This document shows, in pieces, positions 1-6,581 of a DNA stretch of 8,041 nucleotides. The DNA is from Oscillospiraceae bacterium (GTDB lineage Bacteria > Bacillota > Clostridia > Oscillospirales > UBA929): NCBI GenBank assembly GCA_031271325.1, contig JAISVY010000116.1:1-8041 (forward strand), in the 5' to 3' direction. Position 1 is the stretch's first letter, and the number at the start of each line of letters is the position of its first letter. The position numbers and the translations under genes are program-made. Below the pieces are notes generated by a model. That model was not told where the DNA came from, ran no database searches, and saw only the letters and a program-made list of their open reading frames with translations.

Positions 1-1389
1 GCGGGCAACGGCGTTTCGGTGCGCCTTTTCGAGGGGCCGCGCCCGACGCCGGAGCTGTCGTTCGCCATCCGGCGCTATGGGTGTATGGCCGGGATCAACA
101 TCACGGCGTCCCATAACCCGAAGCAATACAACGGCTATAAGGTCTACTGGAGCGACGGGGCGCAGCTGCCCCCCCGTCACGCCGACGCCGTCGCCCGGGA
201 ACGGGACAAAGTTTCGGTTTTTGAGGGGGTCAAGGCGGTTTCCCGTGCGGAGGCGGAGAAGTATATCACCGTGATGGGGGAAGAAACCGACGCGGCGTAT
301 CTCGACGCGGTGTTTGCCCAGTCGCTCGCGGGCGGCGAAACGCGCCGCGCCGCGCGGGATATGAAGCTGGTATATACCCCCTTCCACGGCTGCGGGCGGG
401 AGCTGGTGCCGCGTATCCTGCGCCGCGCGGGGTTTGAAAGCGTCGTGCCCGTACCGGAGCAGATGACGGCGGACGGCGATTTCCCCACCGTGAAATCCCC
501 CAACCCCGAAGACAAGGAAGGGTTCGCCCTCGCGGTTGCGCTGGCGGAGCGGGAGCAGGCCGACCTGATCATCGGCACCGATCCCGACGCCGACCGGGTA
601 GGGATCATGATCCGGGGTCAAGACGGCTACATAACTCTGTCGGGCAACCAGACAGGCGTGCTGCTGCTCGATTACATCCTCAAGGCGCGGCGCGAAAACG
701 GGATTATGCCGGAAAAGGCGGCGTTTGTCAAGACGATCGTCACCACGCCGATGGCCGCCGCCGTCGCGCAAAAGGTCGGTGTTCCGAGTTATGACACCTT
801 CACCGGCTTCAAGTTCCTCGCGGAGAAAATCGCGGAACTGGAGGCGGACGGCGCGCGCTTCGTACTGGCGTACGAGGAATCCTACGGCTACCTTGTAGGC
901 GATCAGGCACGGGACAAAGACGCCGTCGTGGCATCAATGCTGATTGCAGAGATGGCGGCGTATTATAAAACCAAAGGCATGACGCTCTACGACGCGATGG
1001 AAGCGCTCTACGCCGAGCACGGGCGGTATGCCGAGGAGACAGTCAGCATCGTCATGCCGGGCGTGGACGGCTTGGAAAATATGAAGAAGCTGATGAAACG
1101 GCTACGGGAGCAGCCGTACACCGAAATCGCCGGGGTTCCGGTCGCCGCTCTGCGGGATTATTTGTCGGGGGAACGCCGCGTGATGCCGCAAGGCGCTTCC
1201 GGTCCGGTCAAACCGGAAGGCTCCGATGTGCTGTGCTGCGAAATGGCCGACGGCACGCTGTTTCTTATCCGCCCGTCGGGCACCGAGCCGAAGCTGAAGG
1301 TCTACATCATGACCCGCGGCGCGGACAAAGCCGAATGCGAGGCGAAGATCGGGGCGTACAAGGCGTTCGCGAGGGAAGAACTGCGGTGA
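1..1389 (+). CDS. pgcA: alpha-phosphoglucomutase / phospho-sugar mutase, 5' end cut by window
   Basis: Interconverts glucose 1-phosphate and glucose 6-phosphate (or a similar hexose phosphate) in the cytoplasm, feeding cell-envelope sugar nucleotides and polysaccharides. The frame is open from base 1, so the true start lies outside; the GTG at 19 is internal. Visible motifs in order: the phosphoserine loop TASHNPKQYNGYKVYW (serine codon 109-111), the metal-binding loop GTDPDADR (574-597), the sugar-recognition segments TGFKF and EESYGY, and the C-terminal phosphate-binding RPSGTEPKLKVY near 1270-1305. These are the four landmarks of the alpha-D-phosphohexomutase superfamily. There are 462 visible residues; PgcA-type enzymes are about 560-580, so roughly the first 100 are missing. 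The catalytic region looks intact. Substrate preference (glucose or mannose) cannot be settled from the sequence; the PgcA-like phosphoserine loop favours phosphoglucomutase. No clear terminator follows it. Confidence 0.93.
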   Translation, partial: AGNGVSVRLFEGPRPTPELSFAIRRYGCMAGINITASHNPKQYNGYKVYWSDGAQLPPRHADAVARERDKVSVFEGVKAVSRAEAEKYITVMGEETDAAYLDAVFAQSLAGGETRRAARDMKLVYTPFHGCGRELVPRILRRAGFESVVPVPEQMTADGDFPTVKSPNPEDKEGFALAVALAEREQADLIIGTDPDADRVGIMIRGQDGYITLSGNQTGVLLLDYILKARRENGIMPEKAAFVKTIVTTPMAAAVAQKVGVPSYDTFTGFKFLAEKIAELEADGARFVLAYEESYGYLVGDQARDKDAVVASMLIAEMAAYYKTKGMTLYDAMEALYAEHGRYAEETVSIVMPGVDGLENMKKLMKRLREQPYTEIAGVPVAALRDYLSGERRVMPQGASGPVKPEGSDVLCCEMADGTLFLIRPSGTEPKLKVYIMTRGADKAECEAKIGAYKAFAREELR

Positions 1390-1439
1390 GTCGGAGCGTG
1401 AGGTGTTAGAGTGACCCCATTGTTTTGTTCTGCCGTATA

Positions 1440-1468
1440 TTGCGGATTGCGGGAACGAATGATATAAT
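1440..1468 (+). promoter_or_regulatory. sigma-A promoter for the toxin-antitoxin pair
   Basis: A perfect -10 TATAAT (1463-1468) is preceded by an extended TG (1460-1461) and, 17 bases upstream, by a weak -35 TTGCGG (1440-1445). Transcription would start near 1475, leaving a leader of about 75 bases that contains the hairpin at 1489-1507. The promoter lets the pair be expressed independently of the mutase gene upstream. Confidence 0.65.
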
Positions 1469-1488
1469 CGAAGTGTTGAAAATTGCGT

Positions 1489-1519
1489 GTTCGCCTGAAA
1501 GGCGAACGAGCGCAGCGTA
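1489..1519 (+). repeat. short dispersed hairpin repeat, copy in toxin-antitoxin leader
   Basis: GTTCGCCT (1489-1496) and AGGCGAAC (1500-1507) form a perfect 8-bp stem with a GAA loop, followed by GAGCGCAGCG. The same unit recurs at 5630-5658 with one base changed in the tail (GAGCGGAGCG). There is no run of T after the stem, so it is not a typical terminator. It could also serve as the operator of the toxin-antitoxin pair, but its presence after the citrate synthase gene favours a dispersed repeat. Confidence 0.6.
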
Positions 1520-1550
1520 ATCGCACTGTGCGGAAAGGAGAGGCTTGATC

Positions 1551-1775
1551 ATGCAAGCATGCAGAGCATACTACGATAACGGTCGGTTTGTACCGTTAGG
1601 GCTTGGTAAATTGCCGGAAGGAACCCAGGCAATCATCACGCTGCTGGAGGACGCACCAAGAGGCACAGACCAGCGGATGAGAGATTTCGATGCGATTATG
1701 CAGGCGATAGATGCCGCCAAAGACGAAGAAATGCCCCCGCTGGAGCCTATCCGGTTCCGGGAGGCTGATTTATGA
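1551..1775 (+). CDS. antitoxin of a type II toxin-antitoxin pair (AF2212/VapB-like)
   Basis: A 74-residue protein directly upstream of a PIN-domain toxin, expected to bind and neutralise it and to repress the shared promoter. The N-terminal part (YYDNGRFVPL...LPEGTQAIITLLE, residues about 6-35) resembles the AF2212-like/DUF104 antitoxin N-terminus, which reads roughly as tyr-x-asn-gly-x-phe-x-pro-leu followed by leu-pro-glu-gly. The acidic, proline-containing tail would be the toxin-wrapping part. The ATG at 1551 is chosen because AGGAGAGG (1536-1543) lies 7 bases before it; the in-frame TTG at 1545 would sit almost on that site. The stop codon overlaps the toxin start by four bases (ATGA), which implies translational coupling. 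The family assignment rests on a short motif and on context. Confidence 0.72.
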   Translation: MQACRAYYDNGRFVPLGLGKLPEGTQAIITLLEDAPRGTDQRMRDFDAIMQAIDAAKDEEMPPLEPIRFREADL

Positions 1776-2170
1776 CGTATGCACTTGATACGAATGTTAT
1801 TTCTGGTTGGTTAAGCAGGAATATGCAAATCATTGAGAAGCTCAGTGATGCATTGCGGCAAGGACACACGATCGTAATTCCTCCTGTGGTCTATTATGAG
1901 CTGCGGCGCGGATTCAAGCACAGGGCTGTGCCCGGCAAAGAACGCGCCTTTGCCCTCATATGCCAGTCCTGTGAGATCGGGGAAATGACTATTGCCGCAT
2001 GGGAAACCGCTGCCGATATATATGCTCAGACCCGTAAAGCCGGATTCCCCATTGATGACGGAGACATACTTATCTCCGCATTTTGCGTCGTAAACAACTA
2101 TATTCTTATCACATATAACACCCGCCATTTTGAGCGGATTGAAGGGTTGCGGTTGGGCAACTGGGTGTAG
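1772..2170 (+). CDS. vapC: PIN-domain toxin, VapC-like ribonuclease
   Basis: A 132-residue single PIN domain, the usual size for VapC toxins, which cut specific RNAs (often tRNA or rRNA) with Mg2+ or Mn2+ held by acidic residues. Visible landmarks are the opening strand with Asp6 (YALDTNVISGWL), Glu43 in VVYYELRRGF, and the cluster IDDGDILISA with Asp95, Asp96 and Asp98. The last motif, TYNTRHFERIEGL, has histidine at 119 where many relatives carry aspartate; this variant also occurs in PIN toxins, so it does not by itself imply inactivity. The gene overlaps the antitoxin by ATGA. Its codons look more AT-rich by eye than those of the flanking metabolic genes, which fits horizontal transfer. 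Confidence 0.9.
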   Translation: MTYALDTNVISGWLSRNMQIIEKLSDALRQGHTIVIPPVVYYELRRGFKHRAVPGKERAFALICQSCEIGEMTIAAWETAADIYAQTRKAGFPIDDGDILISAFCVVNNYILITYNTRHFERIEGLRLGNWV

Positions 2171-2199
2171 AGCAGGCATAAAGCGGAAAGATACCGTCC

Positions 2200-2220
2200 C
2201 GCAAAAAATCCGCAAAAAAT
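2200..2220. repeat. tandem CGCAAAAAAT repeat
   Basis: CGCAAAAAAT occurs at 2200-2209 and again at 2211-2220, an 11-base period, so both A-tracts face nearly the same side of the helix. It lies just upstream of the MerR promoter -35 at 2243, where phased A-tracts could bend DNA or act as an UP element. It may equally be a chance feature of an AT-rich gap. Confidence 0.45.
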
Positions 2221-2242
2221 ACGTTATTTTGCAAATCTCCTC

Positions 2243-2273
2243 TTGACTTTGACGTCGCGTCAACTGGTATGCT
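2243..2273 (+). promoter_or_regulatory. MerR-type promoter with 19-bp spacer and dyad operator
   Basis: The -35 TTGACT (2243-2248) and -10 TATGCT (2268-2273) are separated by 19 bases, the overlong spacer typical of promoters that MerR proteins activate by twisting DNA. Within the spacer is a perfect dyad TTGACG-TCG-CGTCAA (2249-2263). It sits immediately upstream of the MerR gene, so autoregulation by the encoded protein is the natural reading. Transcription would start near 2280, almost at the Shine-Dalgarno sequence. Confidence 0.82.
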
Positions 2274-2296
2274 CCTGTTGAAAGGAGGAGACGGCT

Positions 2297-3286
2297 ATGG
2301 AACTGCAAACCATCAGCGAGGTGAGCAAGCAATTCGGCATCTCGACCCGGACACTGCGGTATTACGAACAAATCGGTCTGATCGTACCGACGAAAAAGGA
2401 GGATTTCGCCTACCGTACATACGGCGAAGCCGCTATGCTGCGGCTGCGCCAGATTATTGTCCTGCGAAAACTGCGGATTCCGCTCAAACAGATCGCGGAG
2501 ATTCTGCGGAACGGCGACGCGGCGCTGGCGATCGAAGCGTTTGAGCGCAGCCTTGCCGAAATCGAGGACGAAATCACCGCATTGACGGCCATTCGGACGA
2601 TCACCAAGGAATTTATCGAACGCATCGCGTTAAACGGCGCGAGGTTCGCGCTGCCGGACGACGAGAGCCTGCTGGAGGTTGTGGACGCCCTGACTGTCTC
2701 CAAAATCAATTTTAAGGAGGAAAAGTCCATGAGCGAACTCAACCAAGCCAGCGAAAAACTTACCAAACTGACCGATGTCAGAATCGTCTATCTGCCGCCG
2801 ATGACGCTCGCCGCCGCCAGTGCCGCCGGGGAGGGCTGTGAAGGAGCCGCGCTGGGTATGATCGACCGGTTTGTGCGGGAGCGGGACCTGCTGCGGGTGA
2901 AGCCCGACCTGCGTCAGTTCGGGTTTGACTGCTCTCAGGGGCAGACCGGGGTCGGCGTACCGTCCCATAAATATCAGGTATGGGTATCGATCCCGGAGGA
3001 ACTGGACGTCCCCGCGCCGCTCGTGAAGCGGTCGTTTGCCGGAGGGCTGTACGCGGCGCACATGATTCGGATGGGCGAGTTTGACCATTGGTCGCTGTTG
3101 CACAGCTGGGTGGAGAACAGTGAAAAATACGCGAACGACTGGGGCAGTCTCCGCGTTTCGCCCTATGAGGAGGATATGGACAGGTGTTTGGAGGAACAGC
3201 TGAACTACTGGGGAAACTTGCAAAACCCAAAGTTTGACGGGGAGCAGATGCAGCTGGATTTGCTATTCCCGATCCGGTTGAAGTAG
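2297..3286 (+). CDS. MerR-family regulator with C-terminal GyrI-like ligand-binding domain
   Basis: A 329-residue one-component regulator, expected to bind a small, probably hydrophobic or cationic, compound and activate a promoter with a long spacer. Residues about 3-72 form the MerR winged helix (TISEVSKQFGISTRTLRYYEQIGL is the helix-turn-helix and start of the wing). Residues about 76-112 are heptad-like, the dimerisation coiled coil. Residues about 155-329 resemble the GyrI-like/AraC effector-binding fold, with acidic LEEQLNYWG near the end as a possible ligand contact. The start has AAAGGAGG (2281-2288) 8 bases upstream. No transporter gene is adjacent, so the target may be only its own promoter or lie elsewhere. 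An internal start at Met145 is described separately. The ligand cannot be predicted. Confidence 0.9.
   Translation: MELQTISEVSKQFGISTRTLRYYEQIGLIVPTKKEDFAYRTYGEAAMLRLRQIIVLRKLRIPLKQIAEILRNGDAALAIEAFERSLAEIEDEITALTAIRTITKEFIERIALNGARFALPDDESLLEVVDALTVSKINFKEEKSMSELNQASEKLTKLTDVRIVYLPPMTLAAASAAGEGCEGAALGMIDRFVRERDLLRVKPDLRQFGFDCSQGQTGVGVPSHKYQVWVSIPEELDVPAPLVKRSFAGGLYAAHMIRMGEFDHWSLLHSWVENSEKYANDWGSLRVSPYEEDMDRCLEEQLNYWGNLQNPKFDGEQMQLDLLFPIRLK
2714..2731 (+). promoter_or_regulatory. internal ribosome binding site and in-frame ATG inside the MerR gene
   Basis: AAGGAGG (2714-2720) lies 8 bases before an ATG at 2729, in frame with the MerR gene (codon 145). Translation from here would give a 185-residue protein (2729-3286) made of the ligand-binding domain alone. 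The junction falls exactly between the dimerisation helix and the C-terminal domain. The precedent is Streptomyces lividans tipA, where TipAL and TipAS come from one gene through an in-frame internal start. Use of this site is inferred; the Shine-Dalgarno strength and spacing are seen directly. Confidence 0.65.
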
Positions 3287-3297
3287 ACGCCTGTTGA

Positions 3298-3331
3298 AAC
3301 CCCCGCCGAGGCAGCTAGCCCGGCGGGGGTT
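3298..3331. terminator. hairpin terminator between convergent merR and spoIID-like genes
   Basis: AACCCCCGCCG (3298-3308) and CGGCGGGGGTT (3321-3331) form a perfect 11-bp GC-rich stem, with GGC/GCC pairing inside the 12-base loop. The T-run is weak on both sides (TTCTTCC on plus, TTTCAA on minus). It lies between two converging genes and probably serves both. The right arm lies within the last codons of the minus-strand gene, encoding its Pro-Pro-Pro-Gly tail, and the stop codon of that gene falls in the loop. Confidence 0.78.
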
Positions 3332-4115
3332 CTTCCACAACCTCCACCCCTGTGTAATACCACAGTAAAATCTCTTTATACGTCATCCCGTCCAGCGCGA
3401 GCTGGCGCGCTCCGAACTGGCTCATCCCCACGCCGTGCCCGTGCGCGCCGCCGGGGAAATCGTCGTCGAACGGGCTGTCCACGCTTTGCAGGTACGGCAC
3501 CTCCGCGCCCCACACCTCGGCGGCGGAACGCGTCTTTCCTCCGGGCGACGCGGAGAAGAACACCGCCTCAATCGGCTCGCCGAGGTAGGCGATCACCTCG
3601 CCGTCGGTGCTGTCTACGGCGGCTCGGGCTATGGCGGCGTATGTGTCGTACTCGTCGCCCCACGACGCTCTGTTGTCCTCCAGCGGCGCGTAAGCGAGAC
3701 AGCATTCCGGGTCGGAGCAGAGCCACGCCTCCCCGTGGTACGGGTGCTCCGACGCGTAGCACACCAGCGTGCGGATGGCGACCGCCTGCGCCTTCAGCGC
3801 CTCTTCGGGGTATAGGGGGGGCATCTCGGCCGTCAACGCGCCGTACAGGTAGTCCCGCAACGGAATTTGCCGTATACCGCCGTCGTGGAGAATCGGGATG
3901 ACGGTATCTGTGATGGGCGGCTCCGTATTGCCGGAAAGCGGCGTTTCCTCCGCTGCGGGTGTTGGCGCTTCCGGCGGGGGAGACGGTGCGGGGGACGTTT
4001 GCTCCGCCGGGGACGGGTTTGTATCCCCGGCAGCCGGCTGCTGCCCGGCTGTTAGGAGCGGGATTGCGAACGCCGCGAGAAAGAGCGCGAAGCTGACAAT
4101 CAAGGCGCGTTTCAT
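3315..4115 (-). CDS. spoIID: SpoIID-like lytic transglycosylase, short form
   Basis: SpoIID cuts glycan strands with SpoIIP during engulfment of the forespore; this 266-residue protein has its hallmarks. Residues 1-23 are a hydrophobic signal or anchor, 26-67 a Pro/Thr/Glu-rich linker. The catalytic region LRDYLYGALTAEMP carries the conserved Glu97, followed by EEALKAQAVAIRT. His and Cys residues in HPYHGEAWLCSDPECC (Cys133, Cys138, Cys139) match the metal-binding patch reported in clostridial SpoIID. FFSASPGGKT, SVDSP and GHGVGMSQFGA (from 226) follow. Bacillus SpoIID is about 340 residues; here only about ten residues separate SVDSPFDDD from GHGVGMSQ, where family members usually have a longer segment. 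The start has AAAAGGAGG 10 bases upstream. The locus lacks the usual sporulation neighbours, so it could be a paralog rather than spoIID proper. Confidence 0.85.
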   Translation of the reverse strand: MKRALIVSFALFLAAFAIPLLTAGQQPAAGDTNPSPAEQTSPAPSPPPEAPTPAAEETPLSGNTEPPITDTVIPILHDGGIRQIPLRDYLYGALTAEMPPLYPEEALKAQAVAIRTLVCYASEHPYHGEAWLCSDPECCLAYAPLEDNRASWGDEYDTYAAIARAAVDSTDGEVIAYLGEPIEAVFFSASPGGKTRSAAEVWGAEVPYLQSVDSPFDDDFPGGAHGHGVGMSQFGARQLALDGMTYKEILLWYYTGVEVVEEPPPG

Positions 4116-4189
4116 TGCCGCAAAGCCTCCTTTTGTGTGTATATAAAATTCGCCCAGACAAAATATCGAACCAATATTTGCAATAACCC

Positions 4190-4218
4190 TTGACGCGGGA
4201 GTACCTGTCGGATATAAT
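4190..4218 (+). promoter_or_regulatory. sigma-A promoter for citrate synthase
   Basis: TTGACG (4190-4195), a 17-base spacer, and perfect TATAAT (4213-4218) make a near-consensus vegetative promoter. Transcription would start near 4225, giving a leader of about 30 bases. It sits in the 138-base gap between the divergent spoIID-like and citrate synthase genes. No obvious operator dyad overlaps it. Confidence 0.85.
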
Positions 4219-4253
4219 AAACGGGTTCAAGCGTTTGAAGGGACTGGAATACA

Positions 4254-5606
4254 ATGACCGGCAGGGTTCAATCGTTTATAGACAACCTATGCGAGAATTA
4301 TCCAAAAAATAACCATATAGACCCCGCCGTTTACAGCAACGAAAACGTGAAGCGCGGTTTGCGCAATGCCGACGGCACCGGGGTTTTGGTCGGGCTGACC
4401 CGCATCGGCTCGGCGCAGGGGTATTATGTGCAGGACGGCGACCGCATCCCGATGGACGGTCGTCTGCTTTACCGCGGCATCGACGTGCGCGACTTGGTAG
4501 CCGGCGTGATTGAAGACGGGCGTTTCGGTTACGAGGAAATCATCTACTTACTGCTGTGCGGGCTGCTTCCCGACAGAGAAGAGCTTAACGCGTTTCAAGA
4601 TGTGATGGGCGAACTGCGCTATCTGCCGCGCGGCTTCACCGAAGACGCGATCATGAAGAACCCCAGCCCCGACATCATGAACAAGGTGGCAAGCTGTATC
4701 CTTGCCCTGTACTCATACGACGACAACGCGGACAGTACGGAGCTTGGCAACATGCTGCGCCAAAGCATAGCGCTGACGGCGCGCGTCCCGGTGATCGTGG
4801 CGCACGCGTTCGCCGTGAAGCGGCATTATTACGACCACGAGAGCCTTGTGCTCCACCTGCCCCAAAACGGTCTGTCAATCGCCGAGAATTTTCTCCACTC
4901 GATACGCCCCGACAAGCAATACACGCCGGAAGAGGCGCATCTGCTCGACCTATGCCTGATTCTCCACGCGGAGCACGGCGGCGGCAACAACTCCACCTTT
5001 ACCTGCCGCACGCTCTCCTCTTCGGGTACCGATACCTACTCCGCCATTTCGGCCGCCGTCGGGTCGCTGAAAGGTCCCTTGCACGGCGGCGCGAACAATC
5101 AGGTCATGGAGATGTTCGGATATATCAAGCGGGACGTAAAAGACTGGAACGACGACGACGAAATCTCGGCGTATCTGGAGAAAATTATTCTGAAGCAGGC
5201 GGGCAACCGTTCGGGAAAGATATACGGCATGGGGCACGCGGTGTATACCCTCTCCGACCCCCGTGCCATCCTGCTGAAAAAATACGCGCGCGACCTCGCG
5301 CCGCGTCACAACTGCCTCGCCGAATTCAACCTGCTCGAGGCGGTAGAGCGCCTCACCCCGAAAGTCTTCGCCTCGATCAAAGGGGATGCCAAGACCATCT
5401 CGGCGAATGTGGATATGTATTCGGGGCTTGTCTATCAAATGCTGGGCATCCCCGCCGAAATGTACACCCCGATCTTCGCCGTAGCGCGTATCGCGGGTTG
5501 GTGCGCCCACCGCATCGAGGAAGCGATGTACGGCGGGCGGATCCTGCGCCCCGCCTACCGCAGCTTGTTCGGCAACAACGCGTATACCCCCATCGAGGAG
5601 AGGTAA
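4254..5606 (+). CDS. gltA: citrate synthase
   Basis: Condenses acetyl-CoA and oxaloacetate to citrate in the cytoplasm; in fermentative Clostridia this usually feeds 2-oxoglutarate and glutamate synthesis. The 450-residue length fits the family. Catalytic residues are visible: the oxaloacetate-binding HAEHGGGNNS (His241), GPLHGGANN (His277), GMGHAVYTLSDPRA (His328 and Arg337) and NVDMYSG (Asp387), matching pig His238, His274, His320 and Asp375. The C-terminal ARIAGWCAHRIEE is also typical. The ATG at 4254 has GAAGGGA (4237-4243) 10 bases upstream and follows a strong promoter. A 2-methylcitrate synthase cannot be excluded, but no prpB or prpD gene is nearby. A modular repeat starts directly after its stop codon. 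Confidence 0.95.
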   Translation: MTGRVQSFIDNLCENYPKNNHIDPAVYSNENVKRGLRNADGTGVLVGLTRIGSAQGYYVQDGDRIPMDGRLLYRGIDVRDLVAGVIEDGRFGYEEIIYLLLCGLLPDREELNAFQDVMGELRYLPRGFTEDAIMKNPSPDIMNKVASCILALYSYDDNADSTELGNMLRQSIALTARVPVIVAHAFAVKRHYYDHESLVLHLPQNGLSIAENFLHSIRPDKQYTPEEAHLLDLCLILHAEHGGGNNSTFTCRTLSSSGTDTYSAISAAVGSLKGPLHGGANNQVMEMFGYIKRDVKDWNDDDEISAYLEKIILKQAGNRSGKIYGMGHAVYTLSDPRAILLKKYARDLAPRHNCLAEFNLLEAVERLTPKVFASIKGDAKTISANVDMYSGLVYQMLGIPAEMYTPIFAVARIAGWCAHRIEEAMYGGRILRPAYRSLFGNNAYTPIEER

Positions 5607-5681
5607 ATGAGAAGCTCTAAAAACCTCATGTTCGCCGCTAGGCGAACGAGCGGAGCGCTTGCGAACAGGCGGCTATGCCGC
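5605..5681 (+). repeat. modular intergenic repeat after the citrate synthase stop
   Basis: Starts in the TAA stop codon: AAATGAGAAGCTC, then TAAAAACCTCATGTTC, then the hairpin GTTCGCC-GCTA-GGCGAAC (5630-5647), GAGCGGAGCG and a second hairpin GCGGC-TAT-GCCGC (5669-5681). The first 26 bases from 5608 match the reverse complement of 7791-7816 at 23 positions; the hairpin unit matches 1489-1519; the first 13 bases match 6743-6755. GTTCGC (5630-5635) can alternatively pair with GCGAAC at 5661-5666. No T-run follows, so it is not an ordinary terminator. It fills most of the 111-base gap before the next gene; I see no convincing promoter in that gap. Confidence 0.75.
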
Positions 5682-5717
5682 ACATTGAAATGAAAAAGGT
5701 CAGAAAGGGGGTTGTTT

Positions 5718-6581
5718 ATGATACTCATCATCACCCTGCTGTGCGCTGCCGCCGCCGCCGTTCTGCGCGGCTTTCAGCTCGCGCGTTCCTTTAACCCCGC
5801 AGACCAGCTGATCGCGAACGGCGACCCGCTGACGATTGCATTGATGGTATTTTGCGTTCTCTTTCTGGCAGGCATGGCGCTGCACCTGTTTGTAAGCGCT
5901 AAGAAAAAACAGCCGTCCCGGTTAAACGGTTCGCCTGCGTTGGGGACGGTTTGGAAAGCGGTTGAATCGCTCGCCGCCGCCGCTTTTTTGGGAGCATCCG
6001 GGATAGACCTCATCATGGGAATCCGGGAGACGCGCGTATCGATCATCTGTCTCGGCGCTCTGGGGGTACTCGCTTCCGCGGCGGTGCTTCTCACGGCGCT
6101 TTCGGCAAACCGCCTCAAGCCGAACACCGCCACCGGGTTTTGGTTCACGATCCCCGTGTATTGGTGCTGCCTTTTATTGTTTGTGGACTTTACCGGCTTT
6201 GCCGGGAATCCTGTGCGGAACGCCTTTATGTACGGGATGCTGGCATCGGTCTTCTGCACCCTCGCGCTCAACGCCGCCGCGGGGATGTTCTTTGGCAAAC
6301 CAAAGCGGGGGAGACTGCTCTTCTACGCCGTATCGGCCGCCTTCTTCGCCTGTTTGACCCTTGGCGGTTCCCTGTTCGCGCGGGTTTTCTACAACCCCGG
6401 AATTGACGCCGCCGTCCTCTCGGTTTCCGAAATGCTGAAACTGGCTTTTATCACCCTTCACGCGGGCGCACTGGCATTCGCCGTCCAAAAGGGCTGGCTT
6501 ATGCCGCCGGAGACACTGAAAACGGAAGACCCCCTCCCGCCGCAGGAGGAACACTTTTATGAAGGAGGTGAATCTGTATGA
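5718..6581 (+). CDS. eight-helix integral membrane protein of unknown function
   Basis: I do not recognise the family. The 287-residue protein is strongly hydrophobic with about eight predicted membrane segments near residues 1-19, 37-59, 82-101, 106-128, 141-159, 168-192, 199-224 and 237-256. Loops are short; the loop at about 60-80 is lysine-rich (KKKQPSR), so likely cytoplasmic. The tail from 262 is acidic and proline-rich, with no obvious catalytic motif. The ATG at 5718 is preferred because AAAGGGGG (5704-5711) lies 6 bases upstream; the in-frame TTG at 5712 would directly abut that site. The last codons overlap the start of a small membrane protein by ATGA. With no promoter seen in the gap, it is probably read from the citrate synthase transcript. 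Confidence 0.8.
   Translation: MILIITLLCAAAAAVLRGFQLARSFNPADQLIANGDPLTIALMVFCVLFLAGMALHLFVSAKKKQPSRLNGSPALGTVWKAVESLAAAAFLGASGIDLIMGIRETRVSIICLGALGVLASAAVLLTALSANRLKPNTATGFWFTIPVYWCCLLLFVDFTGFAGNPVRNAFMYGMLASVFCTLALNAAAGMFFGKPKRGRLLFYAVSAAFFACLTLGGSLFARVFYNPGIDAAVLSVSEMLKLAFITLHAGALAFAVQKGWLMPPETLKTEDPLPPQEEHFYEGGESV

Noticed and set aside
2171..2242. Terminator after vapC
   Set aside because: Only a weak AT-rich pairing (GCAAAAAAT with ATTTTGC, 2212-2232) is visible, with no convincing GC stem and T-run.
4116..4253. Sporulation sigma-E promoter for the minus-strand spoIID-like gene
   Set aside because: ATATT-like and TATACA-like elements are present on the minus strand, but the spacing I count (about 18 bases) is longer than the usual 13-15, so I cannot support it.
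4952..5620. Plus-strand 222-residue frame inside gltA
   Set aside because: An arginine-rich shadow frame of a GC-rich gene; the citrate synthase frame carries all catalytic residues.
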